Shown here: piece by piece, positions 37,925 to 50,206 of the stretch
How the letters are laid out: the number at the start of each line of letters is the position of its first letter
Position numbering within the stretch: the stretch's first letter is position 1
Source: Sipunculus nudus
Lineage: Eukaryota > Annelida > Sipuncula > Golfingiida > Sipunculidae
Assembly: GCA_026874595.1 (NCBI GenBank)
Contig: CM049314.1
Span: 55,101,812-55,165,811 of the forward strand
Length of the DNA stretch: 64,000 nt
Direction of reading: 5' to 3'
Made by a program: the position numbers and the translations under genes
Notes under the pieces: generated by a model
What the model saw: the letters and a program-made list of their open reading frames with translations, nothing else
The model's database searches: none
What the model was told of the DNA's origin: nothing

Positions 37925-40900
37925 TATATATAATATTTTAAAGAGGATATGTATTATAAAAATATGAGATTGCACTTGCATGTGAGGGCATTCCTAAGAG
38001 GTTGATGACCTCTCTGGAGGAAACAGCTGTACCCTCTGTAATTACTTTCTTCACATGTAATTAGGAAATAGAATTTCAAACATAATTAAATCATTTGTTA
38101 CCTAATCCCAATCTAATTCTCCCGTAGACATTTTTGTATCTGACAAGGGAGAAGGATAAAAAATAGATTGTCTTATGACGAAGCACCAAATTATACCCAT
38201 ATCTCGTGGCAAATACATCATGTGTATTATATCTAGGCGTCACAGATGCAAATAAGTTCTGACGAATAGATTAGGGCTGAGTATTTTAGGATTGGCCCCT
38301 TTGTGGCCCAATATTCGTATCAGACAGCCTGTCCTAAGCGATTCGGTCCGTCACATTCTGATTTTTATAGGCCAACAGATATATAGTACCGTAAAAACCC
38401 GCGGGGAGTACCGCACATAACCTTTTAAAATTCCCAATTTTCCCAAGTCATGATGGAATAGGAAAGACGGGTGTAGTTATAAATAATGTTTGCGTAACTG
38501 GCCGGGTAAAACATGAAGCTGTTATCCTGTTCCCATGTCAAGCGCTAAACGCGGGTTGTCCCGCGTTATAATCGGGATACATGCAGCAAATTTTGATGGA
38601 TTGCTTGTCAAATGATCAACAACGTTTGAAAGGCTGAGCCGGGCCGCCGTAAAGGCTCGTTATTTCGCTATTGCTCGCTTTTGCGGAATGCTTGTACCCT
38701 ATTCACATGGGCAACAAGGGAAATTACAAGCAAGCCAAGCCAGCCATGCTTTGTGGACCGAACGGTCATAGATATCGCTCTAACTATAGAGGCTGGCTCT
38801 ATAAACTTTCTATAGGAACTGGCTTTTAAACTGTTTGTTGTATAATATACTTCAAAACAGGCACTATTGATATTATACATGAACTGTTTGTTGGGAGACA
38901 TGTAGAATCAATGTTCAAATTATTTGATGCTTTATCATAAGCCCTTAGTCGCAACAGACCGTGAATCATGGATGGGTCATTGACTCAGATATATAGTTAG
39001 TAACAAGTACTCGTCAAGGCACAATAACTGCTGTAGAGAATCCTCCATAATCCAGCAGTGTAGTTTCCACAGTAGTCTACATAAGAGTAATTGCAGTTAG
39101 AGTATAAATATTTGTATCTTTTTCCTGTTCTTGATTGAGATCTATTTAATAAAATTGGTTATGAATAATACATTGGTTCTTGTATTTAATAAAATTTACT
39201 GGCCGAATGAAATTACGCAAGGATGATTCTTGATGTTTATGAAAATGTCCGCCTGTGGCAGCTCGTTGATTACTACATGTCTAAAAAGTTGTATGACCCG
39301 AATAATCTTGAAAAGTGTTAATGTTGTGAAGAAGAGACATCATGGCAGTTCAGCAGAGACGAATCAGCCTATACATGATTTCACCATAGTTTCCAGTCTT
39401 TCATCCCTTTCCCTGTAACTTTTTAGCCTTCTTTACCGTATTGCAAGTCATAATTTGTAAGGCATTCCTGCACGGACCCTGGCATATAGAAAGTAGCCAT
39501 TTTCCTCTTGGCGCCATGATTACTATACTCCTTGATTAACTGGGATCGATTTGGAACTTTCCTGGAAGTTCCATTAACAGAAATAAGCAGGCCCGAGGTC
39601 GTGCACTGTGGAAGTATATATTAAACCAAAGCCTGTGTTATAAATACATAGTAACCGTATTGCAATATACACAGATAGATGTACAGAAGCGGATTCCGAA
39701 GGCAGGCGGGTCGTAGGAGTTTGGACCTACTTTGTCAGCCATGCACCGGAACAATTTTTAAGAATTTAAAAGCCAGTTCTTGCGGCCTAGATCTCCTTTA
39801 CCGGGCCTGAGGACGTTTTAAGTTTTTTTTCTGACTAGTCTTCATTGGGTGGACCCTTCTTTTTCAAAGTCCTGTTTCCGGCATCACGGGCAGATGTGTC
39901 AATGTACATATGATTTCTAGGAAAACAGGTAAGATGTATACTGTTATAAATCCAAATGTCTCTGGCGATGGGAAGTGTGAAACCGCACAGACACCCCGCA
40001 TCTGAGCAGACAGAAAAAACTCGTCACCATAATGACTGCGGAGTCAGGTGCAAGTCCAACAGCTGATAATCCAAAGCCAGGCTGTTGTAAGAGATGCAGA
40101 AAGACGGTTAATTAACTCCACCTGGATCAAAGACCTTGATCAGCCGGTCTGACCCGAGCCCTGTCAGATCTACCTGCATAGCTCATCCATCAACAGCCTG
40201 CTTCCAAAAGTCCACCATTCACTCGTTCGGCAGGATTCTCTCATTCTTAACATTTTAGTCATAACTTGAACTGAGGTTAATATTTTTCTTTATTTCTATA
40301 TAATCGTATATTATAATTTGAACCGTGTAACATGAAATTGCTGTTGCACAGGTTTGTCTGCGTGAAAAGTATGTACAGGTAGGATTACCCAAGCACAAAT
40401 ATATAATGTATATATACATATGGTATACATATTTTATGGATAGACATGTTTGTGCTTGTTATGCATAGTTGTTTGCTGGAAATCCCAAGAAAGTATACAT
40501 TTCTTTGAAACACGCAATATCCAACCCATTACATTTGAAATACAGTTTAACCTATCATAAAATATAAAATTTTATTAACGTATATGCTTAGGGTGAAATT
40601 CTACTGAAAATCATAAATGGAATAACGTAAGTTCGTTTTTGTTCAAAATGTAAGAAATATAACACACAGTGTGTAAATAATACATGTGATTTTTATTATC
40701 ACATATAGTAGTAATTGTATATGTAGCACGAACGTTAGTGGATTAATACTAGACCTGCATTATGTTGTTTATTTACATTCATTAAATAAATAGTAAAATA
40801 TCAGCAGATCAAGTTATGTATATTCCATTATTCATCTGTCAGGTAATTTATTGTATTCCTCCGTTCTAACTTTTATTGTCCGACGAGTAGTGAATGTGGT

Positions 40901-41949
40901 ATAGTTAGAGACCTGTGGAAGAAAGGACCACACAGGGCCGCCGATTATAGCCGAGTCATTAGGAGTATGGTTGAACGTTTGTGGTTTGGGCCGGTGACTT
41001 TCTACAAGTGTTAAATGGGGACATATCATGATTATATATCTGTTTGATCGTGGGAAAGTCCCGGGGATGTGAGGTCGTCTCTGCTGCTAGCTCCCACTTG
41101 TAAGACACTAGACTGGTTTCTACTGTTTTTTCACTAAAGCCCTGTCTTAGGACTATATATCCGCTGCCGTGCTTTGATGTCGGGGTAGGGCTTTACAAAA
41201 TACAGCATGTGCTCGTAACATGTTATACCTTGTAAAGCAAGCACACATGCACATACAGATATATTCCTCGCCCTATATTTATATGTTTTTCTGTATCGCT
41301 AAGCAACCTCCCACTCACATACACATAACTATAACCACATGATCATCATATATTTTTTCTTGTTTTATGTGTTTATATACAAAACACCAGGGGAATGGAT
41401 TTTACCATATTTCTCGTGTATTTATATATGAACAGTTTAGATATATGAAATATATGTTATATTGCTTAAGAAAACATGATGTTATTTCATAGAAAACTTT
41501 ACATTTCCATTAACAATGAACAAAAATAAAATAATAATAGGCGTTTTGTGTATTTTGACCGTGGATAGCCTTCAGTATTTCATTTATTACCAATTTTCAA
41601 CATGTACTTAAACACACACCTTACATGTTTTTGAGTACATGTTGTATGATAAGAGTATGTATTTTATTACCTGATGTATTTATATATCTGCATTTAGACC
41701 AAACGACCTTTGACTTTAAAATACTGATCTACGAAAACAGTATATATTTCCTTAATAGGCCTACATTTGGGTTCATTAAACGAAAAGGTATCTCTTAAAA
41801 GCCGTGGTTTCATAAGTATAAACATTTCATATAGTTGTAGTTTAATAAAACTTAAAAAATCCAGGTTCAAAGATGATGTGCTCATTGAAATCAATAAATA
41901 CCCAAATTTAGTGTGTTAACTGATTACGGATATGTTTTTCTTTCTTCAG
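37918..41949. other. sequence immediately upstream of the first recognised Wnt11 exon
   Basis: Presumably intron or 5' flank of Wnt11. It contains a CpG-rich patch at 38500-38700 with a 17-mer repeated at 46963, and a GC-richer patch at 39950-40240 with GTTAATTAAC (40107) and GATCAAAG (40125-40132). No coding exon is recognisable. Confidence 0.5.
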
Positions 41950-42191
41950 AGGGTTAGTAAACGGAAGTCAACGAGCCTGGAACGCATCTTCGCACTGCGC
42001 ACGCTCAAAACGGGAAGGTGGTCTTATCTCTGCGCAAGTCCGGATATGCAAGCAGCACTTAGAACTGATGCGTGTTGTCTGGCACTCAGCCAAGGAAACA
42101 ATGACAGTCTGTCAGGAACTGTTTAAAGACAGACGATGGAACTGCTCATCAATTCTCAAAGCTCCCCATTACACGCCTGATCTCAATGGAG
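41950..42191 (+). CDS. Wnt11: Wnt11 coding exon (second coding exon), N-terminal part of the Wnt domain
   Basis: The acceptor is a pyrimidine run ending TTTCTTCAG at 41949. The first base completes a split codon (phase 2), then the frame reads GLVNGSQRAWNASSHC and continues open to the donor at 42192. The exon has 80 full codons plus split codons at both ends. It contains the conserved Wnt block LELMRVVWHSAKETM, then CQELFKDRRWNCSSI, with the invariant WNC tripeptide at 42137-42145. Three N-glycosylation sequons are visible: NGS at 41960, NAS at 41981 and NCS at 42140. The end, APHYTPDLNG, is distinctive of Wnt11. The exon ends one base into a glycine codon. A different frame is open to 42126 from an upstream ATG, but it stops in mid-exon and has no Wnt similarity, so it is a shadow. 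The exon cannot hold the start codon because no in-frame ATG with a signal peptide precedes the acceptor. Confidence 0.95.
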
Positions 42192-42520
42192 GTAAACATT
42201 ACAAAGTGTCATTATCATTAATTATACAATAATGTTTCTATCACATGCACCACAAGTACATAAATACTAGTTTCTTTAACAATTGACGTCATCACTGATA
42301 CAACTGGTACATGTTATATGTAGTGTCATTTCAAGCATTGCCGATAATTAACGCCCAAGAGAAATTGACATGATCAATCATACTCTCACTGCAGTCATCA
42401 CAGATCTTCCAATAAAAAGTTACTTTAACTGATAATACATATATAAGCTTATCACAGGTACTCCATCCGAATCAGTATTATATTACATTATAGAAGAGTA
42501 TCATTTAATAGGGGGTAAGT

Positions 42521-43877
42521 TACTCCTGTTGAATCCACTCGGACGACGTAGTGGCAACCTGGTTGAATTAACATGGGCACTGTGTGACGTAGTCGTAATA
42601 TGATTGAATTTATACGGGCTCTCTGTGACGTAGTGGTAATATATGGTTGAATTTACACGGGCTCTCTGTGACGTAGTGGTAATATATGGTTGAATTTACA
42701 CGGGCACTCTGTCTCGTAGTGGTACTCTCGTTGAATCTACAAGGGCACTTTATGACGTAGTGGTACTCTCGTTGAATCTACAAGCGCACTTTATGACGTA
42801 GTGGGTATCTCGTTAAATCTACAAGGGCACTCTGTGACGTAGTGGTACTCTCGTTGAATCTATAAGGGCACTTTATGACGTAGTGGTATTCTCGTTAAAT
42901 CTACAAGGGCACTCTGTGACGTAGTGGTACTCTCGTTGAATCTACAAGGGTACTATATGACGTAGTGGTACTCTCGTTGATCTACAGGGCACTATATGAC
43001 GTAGTGGTACTCTCGTATAATCTACAAGGGCACTATATGATGTAGTGGTACTCTCGTTGAATCTACAGGGCACTATATGACGTAGTGGTACTCTCGTATA
43101 ATCTACAATGGCACTATATGACGTAGTGGTACTCTCGTTGAATCTACAGGGCACTATATGACGTAGTGGTACTCTCGTATAATCTACAAGGGCACTATAT
43201 GATTGAGTGGTACTCTCGTTGAATCTACAGGGCACTATATGTCGTAGTGGTACTCTCGTAAAATATACAAGGGCACTCCTTGACGTAGTTGTACTCTCGT
43301 TGAATCTACAATGGCACTATATGTAGTAGTGGTACTCTCGTTGAATCTACAAGGGCACTTTATGTCGTAGTGGTACTCTCGTTGAATCTACGAGGGCACT
43401 CTGTGATGTAGTGGTACTCTCGTATAATCTACAATGGCGCTATATGACGTAGTGGTACTCTCGTTGAATCTACAAGGGCACTTTATGTCGTAGTGGTACT
43501 CTCGTAAAATCTACAATGGCTCTATATGATGTAGTGGTAATCTCGTAAAATATACAAGGGCACTATATGTTGTAGTGGTACTCTCGTTGGATCTATAAGG
43601 GCACTCTGTGACGTAGTGGTACTCTCGTAAAATCTACAATCGCACTCTATGACGTAGTGGTATTCTCGTTAAATCTACAAGGTCACTATATGTCGTAGTG
43701 GTACTCTCGTTGAATCTACGAGGGCACTCTGTGACGTAGTGGTACTCTCGTATAATCTACAATCGCACTATATGACGTAGTGGTACTCTCGTTGAATCTA
43801 CAAGGGCACTCTGTGACGTAGTAGTACTTTCGTAGAATCTACATGGGCATTCTGTGACGTAGTGGTACTCTCGTTGA
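42521..43877. repeat. 41-bp minisatellite, about 33 copies, with 81-bp higher-order structure
   Basis: The unit starts GACGTAGTGGTACTCTCG, then TTGAATCTACAAGGGCAC, then TATAT or TCTGT. The array lies wholly inside the intron after exon 41950-42191. Early copies (42521-42720) are the most diverged. Two main variants differ after TCTCG: TTGAATCTAC and TATAATCTAC. At about 42950-43260 a 40-bp copy (CTACAGGG) alternates with a 41-bp copy (CTACAAGGG), making an 81-bp dimer. Because 81 is divisible by three, the minus strand stays open with a 27-residue period. Each copy contains TGACGTAG or a close variant. Confidence 0.95.
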
Positions 43878-44399
43878 GTGAATCTTCCATTGAATCGCCA
43901 CAGGCACTTCGTAGCTGACGTTGAATGGAATTTGTGGGGAAAATCTTTTTTTCTAATAACACTCATGAATAACATTTTTTTCCACTTTTTTATCACACGA
44001 TCAAAGAAAATCCTGTTTCTTGTTAATTTGTGCAAACTTAAACTTTGGAAATAACATATGTAGTGACATATATGATATATATTACCCACGTGTTATTGTC
44101 GACAATCGGATTTTAATCTCCAATATTAAAACGAAGGGATTTGCATATCGGGTTGACATCATCGCATGTTCGAAATCTGAAGTTCCAGTATACACATGTA
44201 GATAATGTATTCTTTGTAAAAAAATAATTCAAATTTTAAATGATTCTTATTTAGTTTACGTAGTTTATTGGTCGATGCTTAATGCGACAATCAAACGGGG
44301 AGCAATATGGATCGTGATGTAGCCATGCATGCCTGGTGATCAGTAGGTATGCAGCACTCGTACACAAACGTCAAACGTGGTGTATTTACGTTAATACAA

Positions 44400-44850
44400 G
44401 AACCCAGTGATCACAGGGCGTAGGAGGCCGCAGCATGCCTGGAGGTAGCGAGGGCGCACGGACGGTCACACTCAAGTATTTGTAAACATTTCTCGTGCCT
44501 GCATAGAAAAGTCATTCATCACAAAACCGTCACATGAAATGCCCTCCATCAGACGCTGAGCGGCTAGTGCGCATGCGGGGCGGCGTGAATCAAAGGCGCA
44601 CGGCAACGAGTGGGCTGTCGCCTGCTTTGAAATCTCCCGTTATCCCGTCACGCCGCGCCTCTACCGTTTGAGATCACTTTTCTGTCACTCTGTGACCTTA
44701 ACTGACCGGCCCACAGGTATAGGTATAGCCGTCTCTTTCAATGTCCTCGGCTATAACGTGAACTGACACCCCGCGGTAATTATAGCTAATTACACACCTG
44801 TGTTGCTGGGGTCATTGCGTACAACTCGTCCCCTCCCCACCCGGGATATA
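44400..44850. promoter_or_regulatory. GC-rich island in a Wnt11 intron, candidate enhancer
   Basis: Compared with the surrounding AT-rich intron, this block is rich in CpG (GCGCATGCGGGGCGGCG, CACGCCGCGCCTC). It has ATCAAAGG (44589-44596, TCF/LEF type), CTTTGAAA (44625), an NRF1-like TGCGCATGCG (44568) and TGACCTTAACTGACC, a spaced pair of nuclear-receptor-like half sites. There is no open frame of note. Regulatory function is an inference. Confidence 0.35.
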
Positions 44851-45466
44851 ATCGCGTTCATATGGTACGCTGTACGAAACTGTTTATAGGAACAAACATT
44901 AACTATGAAACCCGTGCTTCATGAAGGCATGCTGCATTCAAATAAAAACAGTGGCAAACTATTTTTGGCCTTTCTGTTTGTTTACCTGTCGCACACATGC
45001 AGATGTTTACAAGCCCTATGAACAGAACCAAGTTAAATAGGCTGACATTGCAAAACCATAACATATAGACTCTTGGAATTAATACATATAATAAATACAT
45101 ATGTGAAGGAATGATTACCGAGAGATAGAAGACATGGATTCGCTACATCTTAATTGAAACATGAGTAGCACGTAATAATTCCTGGCTTCTCCAGTCATGA
45201 TATATATGGATAAGTAAGCAATTACAAAATAAAGCATGTAGGCATACTTTAAAAAACGTACATATACTTATTGATGAATAGGATTTAATAGCTCAAATGA
45301 TATTGCATATGATCCAATAGCCATTGAACAGTTTCTATTATAAATAAAATCAGTTAAATGTATGTTGATGGTAATTAATTGTAACTTTATAGTTTAATCT
45401 ACAATAAGCTTTTTCTCTTGGATTTCGTTTTCAGTTTGTTATAATTTGGTATTTTGTGTTTTGCAG

Positions 45467-45759
45467 GGAGCCGAGAGCAGGCATACGTGTACGCTTTAAG
45501 TTCCGCCGCCCTGGTTCAGGCCGTGGGTAAGGCCTGTAGTCTGGGGCTCTCCTCAAAATGTGGCTGTGGACTCCTCCCCTCCACCCCGCCGGCAGAGAAC
45601 TTCCGGTGGGAGGGGTGTGGGGATAACGTACCGTACGGCATCAGGTTCAGTACACTCTTTGCAGACGCTCCGTTTACTAAAGGAAAACATCCCAGCCGGC
45701 GGGAGCGATCTTCTAAAAAGGCCATGGTCAACTTACATAATAATAAAGCCGGCAGAAAG
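45467..45759 (+). CDS. Wnt11: Wnt11 coding exon (third coding exon)
   Basis: It follows an acceptor ending TTTTGCAG; GG completes the glycine codon begun in the previous exon. The frame then gives SREQAYVYALSSAALVQAVG, KACSLGLSSKCGCG, a proline-rich loop with RWEGCGDNVPYGI, FADAPFTKG and AMVNLHNNKAGRK. It ends exactly on a codon (phase 0) before GTAGGT. The exon has 97 full codons. Its cysteines (KAC, KCGCG, EGC) fall where Wnt N-terminal-domain disulfides are expected, and VNLHNNKAGRK is the family's conserved helix. Compared with vertebrate WNT11, the linker after FADAPF has a basic stretch, SRRERSSKK. The codons are GC-richer than the intronic surroundings. Open frames on the opposite strand and in another frame over this exon are shadows. 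Confidence 0.97.
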
Positions 45760-48700
45760 GTAGGTACCATTCATAATGAAGTATAAATGAATATTCATTA
45801 TCCAAAAATGCAATTTTATACAAATTCATATTATAAATACATTATTTTTTAGGAGAGTCTACGTTTTCACGCAAATCCTCTGTGTTTATTAGCCTGGAAA
45901 TATAACGTTTCATTGCTATTAAGTTTCAAAGTGCATGATGCCATGTAAGTTCTATAGGGGGTTATTTTACAGATTTTCCCATAAAGCCCAAGAAATTTGA
46001 AATTGTTTCGCGATGGGGCTTTCGCAGCGCCATCTATCAGTTCCACAAACTGAAAACCAGGTTGACTTCAAATTTGGCCTAGAGACGCAAGAATGTAAAA
46101 ATAAATGAATAAAAGTTAAGAAGATAATCAAATTGTCCCCGATTATCACACATCAAAATGCACCTGCGTATCAAACATCGTAATGAAGACTTGATAATCT
46201 ATCATTTTTTATGGATAGACAATGACATACTGAGTCGCACCTGGCGACATGCTATGGCATATCTTTAAAATTTTTCACGGTTAATTTGGCACGGAGCTAT
46301 CAATTCAAGTCTCATTATCCGAGTCATAATAAGCGGTTCTACGATGCGTCTAGACTGTTTAGCTACATTATTTAGAACCTGATATCACCTTGTATGCACT
46401 GAGACGTGCCGAAGAGATGTTTAGTATATGTTAAGCGCGACCAGCATGGCCTAAGCTTATTTCCTCAATTGGTTCACGTCCATATCGGGTAATTTATGTA
46501 CGTACCACCGAATTCCGTGACATGCACCTAAAAAAATATACGGTTGTTGTGCATCATATTTGGCGGGATTGATTAATGTCGTCTGCTCATCTTCCCGCGC
46601 AAGAGAACTGTCAGATGAACGCAGAATAATTTAATAAAAGCCCTATGGGTCATTGGTACAAATGCTCCCAACTTTGATGTAGCGCATTTCTTTATAATTC
46701 TGCTGCTCATATCATGTATGAAAAATCATTTCTATTGTGATAAAATCCATCCATCTTCTACGCATGGAGGCTTCTCCCTGACTCGTACATCATTGCTGAC
46801 AACAAGTACAGGGAATACAACCGCATATTCAAAGCCCCTGTTGCGGCGAGCGGAATACACCATATATTTTCCTTTCGAGTGGCAATTTGTACTAGAACGA
46901 GTGTTATAGGCAAAATATTAAGTCTCAAATCTATTAGCAGACGCTGAGAACATAAATCTCTCCGCTAAACGCGGGTTGTGTGGTCTACCTACGACTTAAA
47001 TAATTGCCCCCTTTCATTGCGTGATACAAGTTGTCGTCACACATCCATCCACGCGAAAAGTCGAGGTTACGCGGGCGAAAATGTTGCCATTAATAAGTAG
47101 TGCTTAAGTTCTTGTAAGTGCTGTGCCTCGTATACATAGAAAGGTCACATAGATATTACATAACCAATACTTACTATATACGTTATATCGTGTAGTTTAC
47201 ATTTGGCAGATTATATATATACACTTTATATTGCATGGTTGGATCTTTAATATTATATCCAATAATAATGCACTCTTTTCAATGAATTTATTGGCGTAAG
47301 TAAAAAATTAAGTCATAGGCTCTATATAAATATTTTAGTTAACAGTACAGGAATGTAGACACAAAGCAATAAATTCACGTCCACATTCAATTAATCATTC
47401 ATTGATTTCTCTTAATTTTATTATGACATTTCTCATATATATTTGCTTGTTAGCTATCGATATATACGCCGTCATTAAGACTATTTACCAGAGCGTATAT
47501 GAATGTTTTATTCATTTATATGTGTCCGGGTTTTATGCGATATCGCATCAGTGCATGATGAGCATTTTAAAAACATATTTAAAACGGTATATATAGATAT
47601 ATTTGAACGGCGCTCAACGTCAACTTTATGTTTATAGCCAATGTTTCGTATAGAGAACAATTCCCTAAATACTGACAAGCGGGTAAAAATACTGTGACAT
47701 ATATTGTTGATGATCGGGAAACGTGAAGACAAAGGGGCTGCACTATTGAAGTTTCTGTAGCAAATAGGGAACATTTGTTCGAGGTAAAAAGATTATTATA
47801 AACGTAAATTGCTGTCTAAAACAGTTTCGCTTTAAGCAAAGAACATTAACAAATTCAGACCAACAGTTGTGACCCTAATACCTCAAATCGGATTTATCTA
47901 TATTTTTTACCTGTAAATTCGTTTGCAGTATTACATTATAACTAGGTCATGGTGTGTTTTTGCCAACACGGTCAACCTTCAAAATTACTTATTCGTCTGT
48001 AACTAATGAATTGGAGAGACTCCGTTTGAGAAAAAGCGCCATTCATCATATTTTCAATCGGAACTCCGTGACAGCAGCGCTATACGGCATATCATAGAAT
48101 TGTTCTCCCCTGAAAAAGAACGCAGTGCTCTGCTCTGGTTTTGCTAATTCTCGCCTGTGGTTGAAATTGGACCAATGTATAAAGCAGACGACAGTTTTGA
48201 GTTAAGCAGACGACAGTTTTAACTACAGAACAGAGGCGCGTTTAATTGAAACCGTGACGATCATTGTCCATGATCAGACAATGATTCTTATAGTTACAAT
48301 TATATATGGTGTTTGGTACCAGGTAACTATATTTATAAACAATTTTATACTATTTTACACACTACGTTTCTAATATTTGATATTTGAAATACTTTATATA
48401 TGTCCGTGTGGGTGAGAATTTGATTAAGGCAATGATATTGTGTGGATATAGTGTTAAAATTCTGTGTGTATATTTGCTGCCATTGCAAGTTATATAAAAA
48501 TCTAATATTGTCCATACACCAGTGTATGTTCTTTCTTTTTTCTTTTCTTTTATTTTTTATACAATATGTATTAAAAAGCTTTCATTCTATCTCTACATCA
48601 ATAAGAAAGTTTATACCTTGACGGCTGTACCTCTTTACTCTTTGTACATGTATTTATACATGCAGGGCTGTCCAGGTCCAAACAACTCTAGAGTGTAGGA

Positions 48701-49004
48701 CGCTCAGATCCTATTTAAGAGGGTCCAGTGGGACTATGGAGCGTTCCTAGAGTTTCTATGTAAAACGAAATAGATTTATCTTTAAAATTATACATAAAAA
48801 GGTTTCTTTTACAAAAAAAAGGTACTGCATTGGATTTTCATATGAGTGATCCACATAAGATTATCAAGCACGTTGCCATGTTATAATCAAAACACATTGT
48901 TGGCCGTTATGTATTTGGCACTATTCCTTTGATGGTGACAAGTGCTTGCTTTAATTCTTCGATCCTATATACATTCAGAAACAGGGGCGTCTAACTGCAT
49001 GGGC

Positions 49005-49075
49005 CCTAAAGATCAAGCGTCCAAATGATTTGGGGACATCACAGACGCATTTCCTCGCGTTCCTGAAAACCCTTC
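49005..49075. repeat. dispersed repeat fragment shared with 63040-63111
   Basis: Contains CATCACAGACGCATTTCCTC then GCGTTCCTGAAAACCCT. The sequence at 63074-63110 reads CGTCACAGACGCTTACCCTC then GCGTTCCTGAAAGCCCT. The similarity continues upstream in weaker form (GATTTGGGGACATC against GATTGGGATTTCGAGC). Confidence 0.65.
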
Positions 49076-49823
49076 ATGTATATGAACTGAATTTATATAG
49101 GCTTAAGTACAGCCACACACCATGGCACTCGGCTGTCTTGTGGCTTACCGCGTGTGTATATCTGAGGTCAAATATGTTGATGCTCAGCAGCCGAGTCCCC
49201 ACTTGTCATCGGACAGCATTGTGATTAATATGCCGTTGTATGAATGATAAATGGCTTGATTTTATATTATTTTCCCATTATTCTTATACTCTGTCACCGC
49301 ACCCACGCCGAGACTGCACAGATGACGTCAGATAAGGGGGTACTTTTTTAAAGCTTAAACATTGTGCTCTTCAGAAATGTCTGAAGTTTTGTTGTAAAAT
49401 GATTAATTACTTCTTGAATTTTTCATCTAGATTTACATGCACATGAAGTCTCGATATGACTTCAATGAAATTGAATATAGTGTATTATTAGTCCGTCCAT
49501 CCGAAACGTCGTTAAACCTGATATCCATTGTGTGTATTTCTAGTAATTATAAGTGTGCCTACATAATTATTCCGTCATGTAAATATGTTTCCATACAGTG
49601 AATGAAAGCTCACCACAAAATATGTTATCTATCATAACTTGCCATTCCAGGCTTCATCAAAATTAAATTAACCCAACAAATAATTATACATGTAACATGC
49701 AAGTATATTTCCTAATTTATATGTATAATAATAACAATAATAATTATATATAATAATTAGAATGATAATATGTTTATGTTGACTGCCTACATGGCGTCCA
49801 TCCCGTGTCCCCTGAGGGCACAA

Positions 49824-49845
49824 TGTGTGTGTGTGTGTGTGTGTG
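49824..49845. repeat. (TG)n microsatellite
   Basis: Eleven TG units in a Wnt11 intron. Confidence 0.95.
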
Positions 49846-50206
49846 ATTTGATGCAGCTTATACTATAACTCCTACATGTGTCCTGTGTCATATACGGTGT
49901 ACTTTAGGGGGAGGGGTATGTAAAGGGTAAGAAAAGGGGGTTCTTGAAATTGAACTTTGGTTCGCTCTTTTTAGAAAATTGTATTTCTTATTTAAGTGGG
50001 ATAACTGAAAATATGTTGAATTATATATAGGACAAATCGATACACCCAGTTGCATTTTTTTCAATTGAACATTTTTATAAAGTATTAATTCATGTTTAAG
50101 GAATTAATGCGAATCTATAACAGATATTTGTTGTCACATACACGCATACACATGTGCACATATAATATTTATGAAACTATAAGTAATCTTACTTTTTCTT
50201 CTTCAG

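Larger units (their letters stand above)
42192..45466 (+). other. Wnt11 intron with minisatellite and GC-rich island
   Basis: This intron lies between the exons ending at 42191 and starting at 45467, splits a glycine codon (phase 1), and has a GTAAAC donor. It holds the 41-bp minisatellite at 42521-43877 and a GC-rich island at about 44400-44850. No open frame inside is convincing. Minus-strand frames at 42942-43235 and 43757-44089 are translations of the minisatellite. Confidence 0.9.
45760..50206 (+). other. Wnt11 intron (phase 0)
   Basis: Donor GTAGGT, acceptor CTTCTTCAG. Mostly AT-rich. Notable contents are GCGCCATCTA at 46027-46036 (reverse complement of a CTCF-like core), a GC-rich patch at 46950-47090 with a 17-mer shared with 38543-38559, a dispersed-repeat fragment at about 49005-49075, and a (TG)n tract at 49824-49845. 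No coding evidence. Confidence 0.9.

Noticed and set aside
42942-43235. 97-codon minus-strand frame with a 27-residue repeat
   Set aside because: It is a translation of the 81-bp higher-order minisatellite in a Wnt11 intron; other parts of the array are frame-broken.
43757-44089. 110-codon minus-strand frame
   Set aside because: Half is minisatellite translation and the rest has no recognisable domain; it is antisense within the intron.
45516-45770. Minus-strand and alternate-frame open frames over the Wnt11 exon
   Set aside because: Shadows of the GC-rich Wnt11 exon.
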